A stretch of 64,000 nucleotides of DNA from Methylotuvimicrobium alcaliphilum 20Z (lineage in GTDB: Bacteria > Pseudomonadota > Gammaproteobacteria > Methylococcales > Methylomonadaceae). Positions 1 through 10,131 of this stretch are shown here, piece by piece. The notes under the pieces were generated by a model. It was given only the letters and a program-made list of their open reading frames with translations, was not told the DNA's origin and made no database searches. The stretch spans positions 4,030,001 to 4,094,000 of the forward strand of contig NC_016112.1 in the NCBI RefSeq assembly GCF_000968535.2. The letters are read 5' to 3'. Position 1 is the stretch's first letter, and the number at the start of each line of letters is the position of its first letter. The position numbers were made by a program, and so were the translations under genes.

Positions 1-1585
1 GAACCACTTCATCGTGAGAAAACGGCAACAAAAAATTTTCCGTAAAGGCATAAATCAGGCTAAAGGTTAATTCTCCCTGATGGTATTGGCGAAATATCGA
101 CTCTTTTTCCATATAGCGCAACGTATCGTTCATCCAGCCCATATTCCACTTTAAATCGAAGCCCAAGCCACCGACATACGGAGGCTTGGTAACCTGCGGC
201 CAAGCGGTCGACTCTTCGGCCATGATTAACACGCCAGGAACTTGCTGATGGGTAATTTCGTTCAATGATCTTAAAAAGTCGATGGCCTCCAAATTTTCGC
301 GGCCGCCGTACTTATTGGGTATCCACTCGCCTTCCTCACGGGAATAATCAAGATACAACATTGACGCTACCGCATCGACTCGCAAACCGTCCACATGATA
401 TTCCTCGAGCCAGAATAGCGCACTCGAGATCAAAAAGTTCTTAACTTCATAGCGGCCGAAATTAAAGATCAACGTCGACCAATCACGATGTTCGCCGAGC
501 CTTGGATCTTCATGCTCATAAAGCGATGTACCGTCGAACCATGCAAGCGCATGCGCATCTTTTGGAAAATGCGCCGGCACCCAATCGAGAATGACACCGA
601 TCTCGTGCTGATGACAATAATCGACAAACCAGCGAAAATCTTCGGGGCTACCGAAACGGCTGGTTGGCGCATAGTACCCCGTCGTTTGGTAGCCCCACGA
701 TTTATCATAGGGATGCTCAGTAACCGGTAACAACTCAAGATGAGTAAAGCCTAAGGTTTTGGCATATTCCACCAAGGCCACCGCCAATTGCCGGTAATTG
801 AGCAACTCGCCTTCGGAGCCTCGCTGCCAAGACCCCAAATGCACCTCGTAGATGCTAATCGGCTTGTGCTGCCAATCGAACTTCTCACGCTGTTTCAACC
901 ATTTTTGGTCATGCCAATTAAAATTATCGTTTGCCGTTACAATACTGGCCGTATTCGGGCGAACCTCATAAAACCGACCGTAAGGATCTGTTTTTAATAA
1001 AATATCGCCATTCTTCGCGCGAATTTCATACTTATAAACCAAGCCGGGCTCTAAGCCTGGAATAAAAAGCTCCCAAACGCCATTACCGCGCACCCGCATT
1101 TGATGGCAACGGCCGTCCCAGCGGTTGAAATCGCCGACTACGCTGACTCGCGATGCATTAGGCGCCCACACGGAAAACAGCACGCCGGCAACATTTTCGA
1201 TTTCGTGTACGCGTGCACCCAGCAAACGGTAAGCATGCCAATGTTTACCTTCACTGAATAAATGTAAATCGTAATCCGATAATTGCGGCCCGTAGCAATA
1301 AGGATCGTAACCGATGTGCTCGTAATGGTCTTGATCGCGCCAAATCAGCCGATAGCATGGAGGAACTTGTGATGCTAAGCCATGCCATTCGAAAAGAGCC
1401 GTACCCTCGATTCGAGTCAATGGCAAGTTTCCTTCAGCCAAGGCCACGGTTTCGGCATGGGGCAAAAAAGCTCGTACCACAACCTGTTTGTCATCCTTGG
1501 GATGGCGGCCTAAAACGGCAAAGGGATCGCTGCATTTTACATCGACAAGACTCTGTAATTCTGTGGACAGTTTTGTTTTACTCAT
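1..1585 (-). CDS. glgB: 1,4-alpha-glucan branching enzyme GlgB (first copy, 3' end beyond window)
   Basis: GlgB makes the alpha-1,6 branches of glycogen in the cytoplasm. Only the first 528 codons are present; the gene leaves the window at base 1. It starts [11 protein letters not shown]. An N-terminal carbohydrate-binding module (CBM48) shows as [13 protein letters not shown]. The GH13 barrel follows with the nucleophile region around [13 protein letters not shown], and the last residues read [11 protein letters not shown], the GH13 region IV. The same landmarks, in the same order, occur in the second glgB at 13.2 kb, so the window holds two divergent paralogues. It is the last visible gene of the leftward glycogen run, separated from the GH13 gene by a repeat-filled gap. 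The ATG at 1585 was chosen because the protein begins there like its paralogue. Confidence 0.95.
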   Translation of the reverse strand, partial: MSKTKLSTELQSLVDVKCSDPFAVLGRHPKDDKQVVVRAFLPHAETVALAEGNLPLTRIEGTALFEWHGLASQVPPCYRLIWRDQDHYEHIGYDPYCYGPQLSDYDLHLFSEGKHWHAYRLLGARVHEIENVAGVLFSVWAPNASRVSVVGDFNRWDGRCHQMRVRGNGVWELFIPGLEPGLVYKYEIRAKNGDILLKTDPYGRFYEVRPNTASIVTANDNFNWHDQKWLKQREKFDWQHKPISIYEVHLGSWQRGSEGELLNYRQLAVALVEYAKTLGFTHLELLPVTEHPYDKSWGYQTTGYYAPTSRFGSPEDFRWFVDYCHQHEIGVILDWVPAHFPKDAHALAWFDGTSLYEHEDPRLGEHRDWSTLIFNFGRYEVKNFLISSALFWLEEYHVDGLRVDAVASMLYLDYSREEGEWIPNKYGGRENLEAIDFLRSLNEITHQQVPGVLIMAEESTAWPQVTKPPYVGGLGFDLKWNMGWMNDTLRYMEKESIFRQYHQGELTFSLIYAFTENFLLPFSHDEVV

Positions 1586-1611
1586 CTGCTTTTGCGGGAA
1601 GCCCGCGAATT

Positions 1612-1776
1612 TATACCCCTTACTTGTCAAATTTCGGTGCCGGGGTGCCCGTCAAAGGACGCCGTAAATACGTCCATGTAGGCTCTATGATAGCATCCAT
1701 GCTATCAAAGCCTTTGCCGAACACCCCGACACCTCCATAGACTAATGCCGAAATTTAAAGTGCGAAAGGTGGTATA
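1612..1776. repeat. Family A palindromic MITE-like element, copy 1
   Basis: The 335-bp gap between glgB and the GH13 gene is largely this element. It is bounded by TATACC-type inverted termini and contains TTTCGGTGCCGGGG at one end and TGCCGAAATTTAAAGTGCG at the other. The central module (AAAGGACGCCGTAAATACG, then TCCATGTAGGCT) is uninterrupted, so this is an 'empty' copy without the nested hairpin. The remaining ~150 bp next to the GH13 gene show nothing recognisable. Confidence 0.8.
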
Positions 1777-1920
1777 TCATTCGGGTGGGGATAGCTCAGC
1801 TCGCCTCGGCAAGCCCGGTTCCCGCTCTCCTGTTTTAATGTGCTATCCTGGTTTTAGCATTGATTCGGCGTCGTTATTCTGGCACCTGTAATTGTAAAAT
1901 CTTAACTTTTACCGAGCCGT

Positions 1921-3189
1921 CTACTGTGTAGTGACCATGACCCGCACCATACCCGGCAATAAGTCGAAATGATAGGGACTCGGCACATAAGCTAGCGGAT
2001 ACTCCGGCGATAGATCGGTAAACGGCGCGCGCGACTGAACATATTGATATAGATCGGGCGTCGAAAACTCATGGCGTTGCCAAGGGTCTTTATTTAACAA
2101 GATCAAAGCTTCTTGTTGTCCGGATAGGCTGGCTTTCCAGAAAAAGAGTATCGGCGACTGCGGATAACCGATTAGGTTAAAAGGCCCCTCTTCCTGAAAT
2201 ACAGGGTAATCGGCTTTCACCGTGTTGACTTGAGTAATAAACTCGGTCAAATCCACCTCGGTATTTTCCCAGTCCTCGGGGCGAGTATGCACCACATGCA
2301 GCGGTTTACTAAAACCGTATTCGTAACCCATCGGCATCATCACGCCGCTGCTGAACACTGCGGAAAACAAGTAACGCTGCTTTAGGGCTTCGGCATTGCC
2401 GTTGCTTTCGGCAAATAAACGAGGCGTATCGTGACTTTCGGGAAAACTGATCGACGGGGCGGCTTGGCGCAATAATTGATACTGTTCCGGTAGCCAAGGG
2501 CTTTCGAAGTCCCACCATTTGGAACTATTGAAAATATAATCGAACCCGGCTTGCGCGGTTTGCTTGGTTCGCTCGGCGCTACAGCCAAGCGTTTCAGCGG
2601 TAAACACCACATCGGGATGTTTTTGTTTCGTATCCGTAATCAATTGCCGCCAAAGTTCGGGCGCTAATTGATAGGCGGCATCGCAACGAAAGCCTTTAAA
2701 ACCCAGATCGATGTATGACTCGATGATTTTACGATAATAGGCATAAAGCCCATTATCGTGACTGCGGCCATGATCGAGTTGCGCTAAATCCTCCCATACC
2801 ACTTTATGGCCGCCGTCTTCGAGACAAAAAGGACGCTGCACCTGCCCATGCTCACGAACAAACCATTCAGGGTGCTGTTTTAACAAGGGCGAATCGATCG
2901 CACAGTGATTCAATACCAAATCGGTCATAAAGCGGAGTCGGTGTTTTTTCTCAGCCTGTTGAATCAAGCCCCGCAATTGTTGCTCGGCGGTCTTTTTGGA
3001 TTTCGGATCGACTAACAGCGGGTTTAACTGAAAATAATCGGCAATAGAATATAGACTGCCGGATGCCCCGGTTTTTTGTAACGGGTTGACGAAAACCCAA
3101 TCGAACCGCATCGCCGCGGCCCTTTCCAAGTGCGCCTCCCACTGCCCGAAGTGGCCTGCCAACAGGGGGAACAAGTTGTACATCCTCAT
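1921..3189 (-). CDS. GH13 alpha-amylase-family enzyme
   Basis: A single-domain GH13 TIM-barrel protein of 422 residues. The four conserved regions are readable: DLVLNH (90-95), GFRCDAAY with the nucleophile Asp170, TAETLG with acid/base Glu199, and SHDTPR (252-257). There is no signal peptide, so it should act on internal alpha-glucan by hydrolysis or transglycosylation; exact specificity cannot be read. It is 12 bp downstream of glgA1 and on the same strand, so it is probably co-transcribed. It lacks the N-terminal domain of GlgE-type maltosyltransferases. Family assignment is firm; substrate is unknown. Confidence 0.85.
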   Translation of the reverse strand: MRMYNLFPLLAGHFGQWEAHLERAAAMRFDWVFVNPLQKTGASGSLYSIADYFQLNPLLVDPKSKKTAEQQLRGLIQQAEKKHRLRFMTDLVLNHCAIDSPLLKQHPEWFVREHGQVQRPFCLEDGGHKVVWEDLAQLDHGRSHDNGLYAYYRKIIESYIDLGFKGFRCDAAYQLAPELWRQLITDTKQKHPDVVFTAETLGCSAERTKQTAQAGFDYIFNSSKWWDFESPWLPEQYQLLRQAAPSISFPESHDTPRLFAESNGNAEALKQRYLFSAVFSSGVMMPMGYEYGFSKPLHVVHTRPEDWENTEVDLTEFITQVNTVKADYPVFQEEGPFNLIGYPQSPILFFWKASLSGQQEALILLNKDPWQRHEFSTPDLYQYVQSRAPFTDLSPEYPLAYVPSPYHFDLLPGMVRVMVTTQ

Positions 3190-3201
3190 GAATCGGCCTC
3201 T

Positions 3202-5736
3202 TTATTTGTTACGAATATAGTCATAGATATTCAGGTAATGTTGGCCCGGATATTTCCAGGAGTAATCGTAACGCATTGCATTTTTCATCAACTCCCGAAA
3301 ATGATCCGGAAATTGATAATAACAATCGATCGCGCGCGACAATGCCGACTCCAGCCCTTCATTGTTGTAATCCCTAAAAACATAGCCGTTGCGCTCGTGC
3401 AAGGCTTTATGATGCGCATGATCCTTATCGAATACCGTATCGGCCAATCCTCCGACCTCGCGAACGATCGGAACCGTGCCGTATTTCATCGATATCAACT
3501 GCGTCAAACCGCAAGGTTCGAATAAACTAGGCACGACGATCATATCCGCACCGGCATAAATCAGATGCGCCAAGCCTTCGTCGAAACCGACTTCGATATG
3601 GCAATCGGGACTGTCGTTCAAATGCCGCTTCAACTCCCAGAAATAGCTATTGATATCCCGCTCGGGACTTGAGCCTAGCAACACGAACTGCGCCCGATGG
3701 TTCAATGAATAAAACAATGCATGACGAACCAAGTCCAACCCTTTCTGAGGATCGAGCCGCCCGACGAAAGCAATAATCGGCTTTTCATTATCCGCTAGCA
3801 ACAAGCGATCGCGTAAAGCCCGTTTATTGAGATATTTATTGTCTACTTTTTCCACGATAAAGGGAGCGGCGATATGCGGGTCGATTTCGGGATTCCAGAC
3901 ATCATAATCGATCCCGTTGACCACACCGCCGAACTTATAATGATGCGCATGAAGGGTCGGTTCCAAACCGAATCCTTGACCGCCGTCTTTGGTTTCTCCG
4001 GCATAACGCGGCGATACCGTCGTAACGAAGTTGGAATAGACTATACCTCCTTTCATCAAATTCAACGCATGCGGAATCCGATTATCCAACAAGCGATCAT
4101 CATGAAAATAATACTCCGGTCGATGCAGGCCCGTCGCATTCAATAAGAAGTCGCCCGTCAACCCTTGATGCTTGAAGTTATGAATCGTAAAACATACTCT
4201 CGGATGCCAGAAGCCTAATTTCTGATAGATCTCATATAAAAACACAGGCACCAATGCCGTTTGCCAATCATGGCAATGAATCACATCGGGATGCTTGCCG
4301 GATTTCCAAAGAAATTCCAATGCGGCACGGCAAAAGAACGCATAACGCAGCACGTCGTCATTAAAGCCGTAAATCGTGCCGCGATTGAAGAAATTGTCCG
4401 GGGAATGCGGCTCGATGAAAAAGCATTTACGGCCATGAACGAAACCGAACCAGACCGTACAATGAATATGGCCGTTATACCAGGGCACCCAAAGGTCGTC
4501 ATAGGTTTTACATAAGCCCCAAATATGATCGTAATGCATACAATCGTATTTGGGCAAAATAATCTCGACACTGTGTCCGCGCAATTCCAGTTCGCGGCTT
4601 AAACCGGTCACAACATCCGCCAAACCTCCGACCTTCGCCAAGGGCGCCAATTCAGGAGTAATCTGCACGACAAACATATGCGGGTAGTCGGGACCGGGTT
4701 GGTCATGGTACGGCGAATGCTCGACGTGCGACATCATGTCGGCAACGGGCTCCGGCGCCGAAGACTCGGGTGTCGGCGCTATTGGCTCTGCCTTACTATA
4801 ATAGGGTTGCCGCTGAAACTTTTCCGACGGCACATCGGGACTGATGGATGCCGCCTGAGCAACCTCTGGCAAAGGCGTGATAAATGCCGTATTGGGCTCC
4901 CGGTATACGGATTCGCCGCCCTTGGAAGACGTATCGACTTGGGTTTCGCCGGCGGTACCGGACTGTTTAGGAACGGCTTTTTCGGAAGCTTGACTAGGTG
5001 CAGCCGCCACCTTCGAAGCAACATTCTCTGCCGCCGCTGTCTCGTTTTGCGGAACAACGGGTAAAACCGGAACAGGCGACAACGACTCCGCTTCGGATTT
5101 TTCCTGCGCCGTTTTTTCGGATGTTTTAATCTGCCGATCGGATTTAGTCTGCGTATCTGATATTTTGCTCGCTGAATTACGCATTAGCGCCGACTTAAGT
5201 TCCCCTGCAGACTTAGTTTTCGGAGAATCCTTAGCTTCTATTTCGGCTTTAGCCTTCTCTTCATCCTTCTTAGTTTGAGTCGGCGCCTTGACGCTAGATG
5301 CGGTCTTGGTTTTTTCGGCAAGCTTTTTTTTGGGAGCGGCTTTCGCCTTAGGCTTAACGGGGGATTTTGCCGTATTCGCAGTTTTTGACGAAGCCTTTTT
5401 CACAGGCTCTGCTTGAGCCGGTTTTGCAGCCTGCGCTTTGGGTGAAGATTTAACTTCCGGCGCCGTTTTAGCTTTCGGAACTGTTTTAGGTTTTGCTGCC
5501 GTTTCGGATTCCGAAGACAGGCTAGGCTTCGGCGCATCATCGGTCTGAGTCGACTTTTCCATTTTGGAAGATTCGGCTTTAGGGTCGTTGTTAACCGTCG
5601 ACGCGGCAGCGCTCGGCTGCTCTTCCGCCTCAGGCGTTACCGCGGATTGATTCTCTGTCGTCGGCTTTTCGGACGCCTTATTCGTTGTTGCTGTTTTTGT
5701 TGAGCTTCTGGTTTTAGTTGTAGTTTGCTTTGCCAT
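3202..5736 (-). CDS. glgA: Glycogen synthase with long disordered N-terminal extension
   Basis: This GT5 enzyme elongates glycogen from ADP-glucose. The catalytic part starts near residue 354 (MFVVQITPELAPLAKVGGLA), and the ADP-glucose-binding KVGGL motif is present. The C-terminal half carries VGRLDPQKGLDLV and VPSLFEPCGLTQL, as expected of a glycogen synthase, and that part alone is of normal family length (~490 residues). The first ~350 residues are a low-complexity stretch rich in Lys, Ala, Pro, Thr, Ser and Glu, with histone-H1-like KAKAAPKKK runs; this is unusual for bacterial GlgA. The reading frame is open throughout and begins at an ATG. It lies between the GH57 branching enzyme and the GH13 gene. 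A second, normal-sized glgA occurs at 15.7 kb. Confidence 0.93.
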   Translation of the reverse strand: MAKQTTTKTRSSTKTATTNKASEKPTTENQSAVTPEAEEQPSAAASTVNNDPKAESSKMEKSTQTDDAPKPSLSSESETAAKPKTVPKAKTAPEVKSSPKAQAAKPAQAEPVKKASSKTANTAKSPVKPKAKAAPKKKLAEKTKTASSVKAPTQTKKDEEKAKAEIEAKDSPKTKSAGELKSALMRNSASKISDTQTKSDRQIKTSEKTAQEKSEAESLSPVPVLPVVPQNETAAAENVASKVAAAPSQASEKAVPKQSGTAGETQVDTSSKGGESVYREPNTAFITPLPEVAQAASISPDVPSEKFQRQPYYSKAEPIAPTPESSAPEPVADMMSHVEHSPYHDQPGPDYPHMFVVQITPELAPLAKVGGLADVVTGLSRELELRGHSVEIILPKYDCMHYDHIWGLCKTYDDLWVPWYNGHIHCTVWFGFVHGRKCFFIEPHSPDNFFNRGTIYGFNDDVLRYAFFCRAALEFLWKSGKHPDVIHCHDWQTALVPVFLYEIYQKLGFWHPRVCFTIHNFKHQGLTGDFLLNATGLHRPEYYFHDDRLLDNRIPHALNLMKGGIVYSNFVTTVSPRYAGETKDGGQGFGLEPTLHAHHYKFGGVVNGIDYDVWNPEIDPHIAAPFIVEKVDNKYLNKRALRDRLLLADNEKPIIAFVGRLDPQKGLDLVRHALFYSLNHRAQFVLLGSSPERDINSYFWELKRHLNDSPDCHIEVGFDEGLAHLIYAGADMIVVPSLFEPCGLTQLISMKYGTVPIVREVGGLADTVFDKDHAHHKALHERNGYVFRDYNNEGLESALSRAIDCYYQFPDHFRELMKNAMRYDYSWKYPGQHYLNIYDYIRNK

Positions 5737-5938
5737 AAATCAGACCTATCATGCCAATTAAAAGATATACTTTCCCGTCGCCCTTAGTATTTCGTGACAA
5801 ATAACGTCCAGGAACTATGAGCCTTGTTGAGGGCTCGGTAACTTGTTTAACAGGACTCTCTGCCGTCGACATCTATCAAGCGACCAACCAAACCCGCCTA
5901 TCCTACATTAAAATTAGGGAAGTTTTATGACCGAAACC

Positions 5939-7558
5939 TTAGCTTAGTATGTTGTCCGCAGTTGTGTTTTTATAAGTCCGAAAATCAAGCATCGGAAAAA
6001 TATCATCCATCACTTCTAACGCCGTCAAATAGTGTTCGTTTATTGTATCCGTACGAACGCTTTCTTGCAGATAATTAAATCGAGCCAAATGATCAAGAAT
6101 ACGCTTTTTAGCATACTCGACGGTCGTTCCTGATTTCATAATGAACGGCCAATCCGAGGCCTGCGCCAATAATAACGACCGTGCCGCCTGATTCAAAGCC
6201 CGCTCCTCCAAGGAAAAACGGGGAGCTTGCTGAAACTCTTCGGCTAACTCCTCCATCAACATCGCCGATTTGTGTAAAACGGGATAAATCCAAGCATTGG
6301 TTTCATTGAGCCAGTATCCGGAATAGCCCTGTTCGCCCCAACTCGATGCCGAAGGCGTTGCGGTTTGCAAGTTTTGAAAACGCGACAAATAATCGCTACC
6401 ACTGACCGACTGCATTCCCAACTTATTGCCGCCAACCAGGCGTAATAAAAACTCCAGCCATTGCGGTCCCTCGAACCACCAATGACCAAACAATTCAGCG
6501 TCGTAGGGAGCTACAATGATTGGCGATTTCCTCATCCGATAGCTCAGGTCGTCAAGCTGCCGTTGCCGCTTCAAATAAAAGTCTTGGGCATGTTGCCTCG
6601 CCTTCATCAATGCTTGACGCGGCCGATAGGCCGCTTTCGGGCCACCCCCTCCCGTCACTCGCTGATATTTGATGCCGACGGGTACGCGAATCGTTTCTTC
6701 CAATAAATACGGAGCGAGATAACTCTCCGGAATGGTGGAATCATAACCGATATCGCAATGATATTCACGATAGTCGCCGTCTCCCGGATACCCTTCCTGC
6801 GCGCTCCAGACTTGACGCGACGATTCGGGATCGCGGGCAAAAGCCGCCACACCGTTAGTACAGGCTATAGGCGCATAGACGCCATTTTCTGATTGCGGGC
6901 TTGCTTGAGTCAAACCATGGCTATCGACAAAAAAATAACGAAGATCGGCTTCGTCAAGCAACGTCTCCAAGCCCGGATAATAACCGCATTCGGGCAACCA
7001 AAATCCTTTTGGCATAAAACCGAAGCACTGTTTGAAAGTTTCAACGCCCATGTTAATCTGATTGCGCACCGCACTTTCGGAAACGTTCAGTAACGGCAAA
7101 AAACCGTGTGTGGCCGCGCAGGTAATCAATTCCAGGCCGCCTAATTCCGCCTGTTTTTTGAAAGCCGCAACTAAATCGCAATCATAATCCTCCCGATAAC
7201 GCTGCAATGCGGCCTTGAAATTACGTCGATATAAACGAGCCAAATACTGATATTCAGCTTGCTTGCGAGTCCTTGAAACTTCCTGCTCGGCTAATCTGAT
7301 CAAACCTTGCAAATGGCGAACATAGCGCTGCTGCAATAACTCATCATTCAACATCGTCAACAAGGTCGGCGATAGCGACAGTGTCAGTCGATATCGCACG
7401 CGATCCCGATTCAAGCGCTCGCACATGCTGAGCAAGGGCAAATAACACTCGGTTATCGCTTCGAATAACCAGCGCTCTTCAAAAAAATGCTCATACTCGG
7501 GATGATGTACGTAAGGCAAATGGGCATGTAATACAATGCATAAACCGCCCCTATCCAT
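5939..7558 (-). CDS. GH57 family 1,4-alpha-glucan branching enzyme
   Basis: The protein (539 residues) has the GH57 signature HAHLPYV at 11-17, WLPECGY with the likely nucleophile Glu190, and PYDAELFGHWWFEGP with the likely acid/base Asp353. These positions closely match the archaeal/thermophile GH57 branching enzymes (TK1436 type), followed by the C-terminal helical part of that family. It would be a second, structurally unrelated route to alpha-1,6 branches beside the two GH13 GlgB proteins. Branching activity is inferred from family resemblance. Its ATG is only ~10 bp from the end of a family B repeat that fills the whole gap to the upstream gene. Confidence 0.85.
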   Translation of the reverse strand: MDRGGLCIVLHAHLPYVHHPEYEHFFEERWLFEAITECYLPLLSMCERLNRDRVRYRLTLSLSPTLLTMLNDELLQQRYVRHLQGLIRLAEQEVSRTRKQAEYQYLARLYRRNFKAALQRYREDYDCDLVAAFKKQAELGGLELITCAATHGFLPLLNVSESAVRNQINMGVETFKQCFGFMPKGFWLPECGYYPGLETLLDEADLRYFFVDSHGLTQASPQSENGVYAPIACTNGVAAFARDPESSRQVWSAQEGYPGDGDYREYHCDIGYDSTIPESYLAPYLLEETIRVPVGIKYQRVTGGGGPKAAYRPRQALMKARQHAQDFYLKRQRQLDDLSYRMRKSPIIVAPYDAELFGHWWFEGPQWLEFLLRLVGGNKLGMQSVSGSDYLSRFQNLQTATPSASSWGEQGYSGYWLNETNAWIYPVLHKSAMLMEELAEEFQQAPRFSLEERALNQAARSLLLAQASDWPFIMKSGTTVEYAKKRILDHLARFNYLQESVRTDTINEHYLTALEVMDDIFPMLDFRTYKNTTADNILS

Positions 7559-7567
7559 CTCAAGTAC

Positions 7568-7793
7568 CTAAGGAACGAGCATGAAATAATTTCGACAACA
7601 GTTGAAAGGAGGGCTGGTCGGCAATTCCCAGTTTGGGGATCAAAAAGAGTGAGGAGGATGCTTGGCGAGGACTTCGGCTGCAGGGAGCAGCCGTCAAGCC
7701 TCCATGAATGGGTTTACGACATCCTGTCAAGCGAGCCGCCGAACCGACGCAAAGCCTACTACTTGTAAGAGTTATTTTGTGCATATTCTTAAG
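7568..7793. repeat. Family B MITE-like element, copy 1
   Basis: The termini are imperfect inverted repeats: CTAAGGAACGAGCATGAAAT at the left and, read inward on the other strand, CTTAAGAATATGCACAAAAT at the right. The interior holds a GGCAATTCCCAGTTTGGGGA segment shared with family C and the AGCAGCCGTCAAGCCTCCAT module. The right terminus overlaps the end of the DUF4912 gene and supplies its stop codon. The left terminus ends just before the GH57 start. Confidence 0.8.
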
Positions 7794-8452
7794 TGAGTTT
7801 TATTGCTATTCTGCAGACAGGATATACCGGCACTCGAATAACTATCCATATCATGGAGCTCAAATCGTTCTGCTGAGGTCAAGTGAATCGGAGACGCCGG
7901 TGAAAACGGGATATCTTCGGCATCCGGCTTGCTCAATGTTTGCCGAATTTTAGCGTCAATATCGGCTTCATTAAAGGCTAAAGGCCTTGTTAGCGCGGTC
8001 ACCGGCGTCATCGCAGAAGAAGGTATACTAACAGGCTGCGAGCGAACATATACAATAAAGTCCCCATTACTGTCGCATTGACCAATCGCCGCCGTATAAA
8101 TTGCACCGGCAACCGGCAATTGAATTTTAGCATTGGCGTGCGTGGATACCACGCCGACATCAAACCATGGACGCTGATGCTCTTGAGTATCCGCCCAATC
8201 AACCTGCCAGAACAAGCGTAATATTAACGGATTATTCGTCGCCTGCAGCAGAGGAGTAACGCCGGCAATACGCCAATAGGCATGAAGATGATAGGGATCT
8301 ATCGGTAAAATAATAAGCTGTGGAAAATTAAGCGGTTCAGTCTGACTGAATTGCAAAGGATGATAGGTATGACTAATGGTTTGACTGATGTGTTGAATTT
8401 CTTGAGACGATATAGTGAGCTTAGGGTTATGCCTGGAATGCCAATATCTCAT
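7772..8452 (-). CDS. DUF4912 domain protein in glycogen operon
   Basis: A 226-residue soluble protein. The stretch IDPYHLHAYWRIAG (about residues 51-64) is typical of DUF4912, a family of unknown function with a predicted beta-rich fold. No catalytic motif is visible. It is embedded between malQ and the GH57 branching enzyme on the same strand, which suggests a role in alpha-glucan handling, possibly binding; that is inference from position. The last nine residues (THLRICTK and stop) are read from the terminus of the adjacent repeat, so the native C-terminus has probably been replaced or extended by repeat insertion. Confidence 0.75.
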   Translation of the reverse strand: MRYWHSRHNPKLTISSQEIQHISQTISHTYHPLQFSQTEPLNFPQLIILPIDPYHLHAYWRIAGVTPLLQATNNPLILRLFWQVDWADTQEHQRPWFDVGVVSTHANAKIQLPVAGAIYTAAIGQCDSNGDFIVYVRSQPVSIPSSAMTPVTALTRPLAFNEADIDAKIRQTLSKPDAEDIPFSPASPIHLTSAERFELHDMDSYSSAGISCLQNSNKTHLRICTK

Positions 8453-8640
8453 TCATTTTTTCCTGATTTCATAAATCTTTTAACCACATTCACTGCATTT
8501 GAAGGGTAACCGTCATATCGGCATGATCCATAGGCGGATTATCCTGACTGAAACCTTAAAGTGTCAATTCAAATTAGGCTTTGCCAACCAGATTTTGGCG
8601 GAAGACAACCCAAGCAAACCTTCGGCAACCTTTGCCCAGC

Positions 8641-10116
8641 TTAATCTCGCCCGTATAATTTGATCGCACGCGCCAAACGCTGACTGTGCAATGGTAATAA
8701 TTGATCCCAAGTAAAACGCCACAACCAATTGCCTTCAGTCGTACCGGGAATATTCATGCGATGCTCGGTATCTAACTCAAGAATGTCCTGCATCGGAATG
8801 ATCGCGAGATTCGCAACCGAAGCTAAAGCGGTTTGTATTAGCGTATAGGGCATCGAGCTAGCAGGCTGACCTAAGTATTCATAAACATAAGCTTGCTCTT
8901 GCTCACTGATCTGACGGTACCATCCTAAGGTAGTGTCGTTATCGTGCGTGCCGGTATAAACGACGCTGTTTTTATCCAGATTGGCCGGTAAATAAGGATT
9001 ACTGGGGCCGCCGCTGAACGCGAATTGCAGAATCTTCATGCCCGGCAAAGAGAAATCGTCCCTGAGTTTTTCGACTTTATCGGTAATCACGCCTAAATCT
9101 TCCGCGACCAATGCAATAGGTCCGAACGCATCGAAAACCGTCTTTAACAAGGCGTGCCCCGGCGCCTTGACCCAGCAACCATTCATTGCCGTGGGTTCGG
9201 ATACCGGAATCTCCCAGGCGGCCTCCAACCCCCTGAAGTGATCGATACGAATAATATCGAACATTTCGACTTGCGTCTTGATTCGATCAAGCCACCAATG
9301 GAAGCCATTTTTTTTAAGATATGACCAGTTGTAATGCGGATTACCCCAACGCTGCCCCGTTTCCGAAAAATAATCGGGGGGTACCCCCGCCACTACCGAC
9401 ATTTCGAACTGCTCATCCAGTTTAAACACCTCCGGATGAACCCAAACATCGGCGCTATCGTATGAAACGAAAATAGGAATATCGCCAAACAACAATACAC
9501 CATGGCGCGCCGCATAATCTTTAAGTTCTTGCCACTGTGTAAAGAATACGAATTGCTCGAATTTAATCGCTTCAATCTCAGTGCTTAGGCGTCTGGAGGC
9601 TTCTTTAAGCGCCGAAATATTGCGCGATTTATACCGTTCAGGCCATTGATTCCAGCTAAGATTATTGAATTCTTTTCTGAGTGCTATAAATAAGGCGTAA
9701 TCATCCAGCCAAAACTTTTTGTCGATACAAAATTTGGTAAATTCGATTTTTTCGTGTTCGGTCGCGTGCAGCTTAAAGCCATAATATGCGTGATTGAGTA
9801 AACACTCCCTTGCAAATGACGGACTGCCGCCACAATCTTGACAACGCTCGCCACGGCTCAGCCAGCCTTTGTCAACCAACTTATCCAAGTCGATCAAAGC
9901 GGTATTACCGGCATGAGCGGAGATGCACTGATAGGGAGAACCATCATCATGAGGCATGTTTAATGGCAAAGTTTGCCAAACCGTTACACCGACACTATTT
10001 AGAAAGTCGACGAACCGATAAGCTTCCGGGCCGAAATTACCATTATCACGATTGCCTGGAAGTGAAGTAATGTGCAATAAAATTCCGGCACGGCGTCTAT
10101 GTAAGATATCAATCAC
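8641..10116 (-). CDS. malQ: 4-alpha-glucanotransferase (amylomaltase)
   Basis: A GH77 enzyme that moves maltodextrin chains between glucans, working in glycogen/maltodextrin turnover. The protein opens RRRAGILLHITSLPGNRDNG, a GH77 N-terminal hallmark. The GH77/GH13 catalytic regions follow: DIIRIDHFRGLEAAWEIP (nucleophile Asp), LVAEDLGVIT (acid/base Glu) and YTGTHDNDTTLGWY. The length of 491 residues is normal for the short bacterial form. It starts 15 bp after the GH57 gene stop, indicating one transcript with glgC and the GH57 hydrolase. Confidence 0.95.
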   Translation of the reverse strand: MIDILHRRRAGILLHITSLPGNRDNGNFGPEAYRFVDFLNSVGVTVWQTLPLNMPHDDGSPYQCISAHAGNTALIDLDKLVDKGWLSRGERCQDCGGSPSFARECLLNHAYYGFKLHATEHEKIEFTKFCIDKKFWLDDYALFIALRKEFNNLSWNQWPERYKSRNISALKEASRRLSTEIEAIKFEQFVFFTQWQELKDYAARHGVLLFGDIPIFVSYDSADVWVHPEVFKLDEQFEMSVVAGVPPDYFSETGQRWGNPHYNWSYLKKNGFHWWLDRIKTQVEMFDIIRIDHFRGLEAAWEIPVSEPTAMNGCWVKAPGHALLKTVFDAFGPIALVAEDLGVITDKVEKLRDDFSLPGMKILQFAFSGGPSNPYLPANLDKNSVVYTGTHDNDTTLGWYRQISEQEQAYVYEYLGQPASSMPYTLIQTALASVANLAIIPMQDILELDTEHRMNIPGTTEGNWLWRFTWDQLLPLHSQRLARAIKLYGRD

Positions 10117-10131
10117 AAACGTCTTTCCTGA

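Noticed and set aside
4678-5064. Open frames on both strands over the glgA N-terminal arm
   Set aside because: They mirror the low-complexity codons of the arm. The glgA frame is continuous with a proven catalytic domain.
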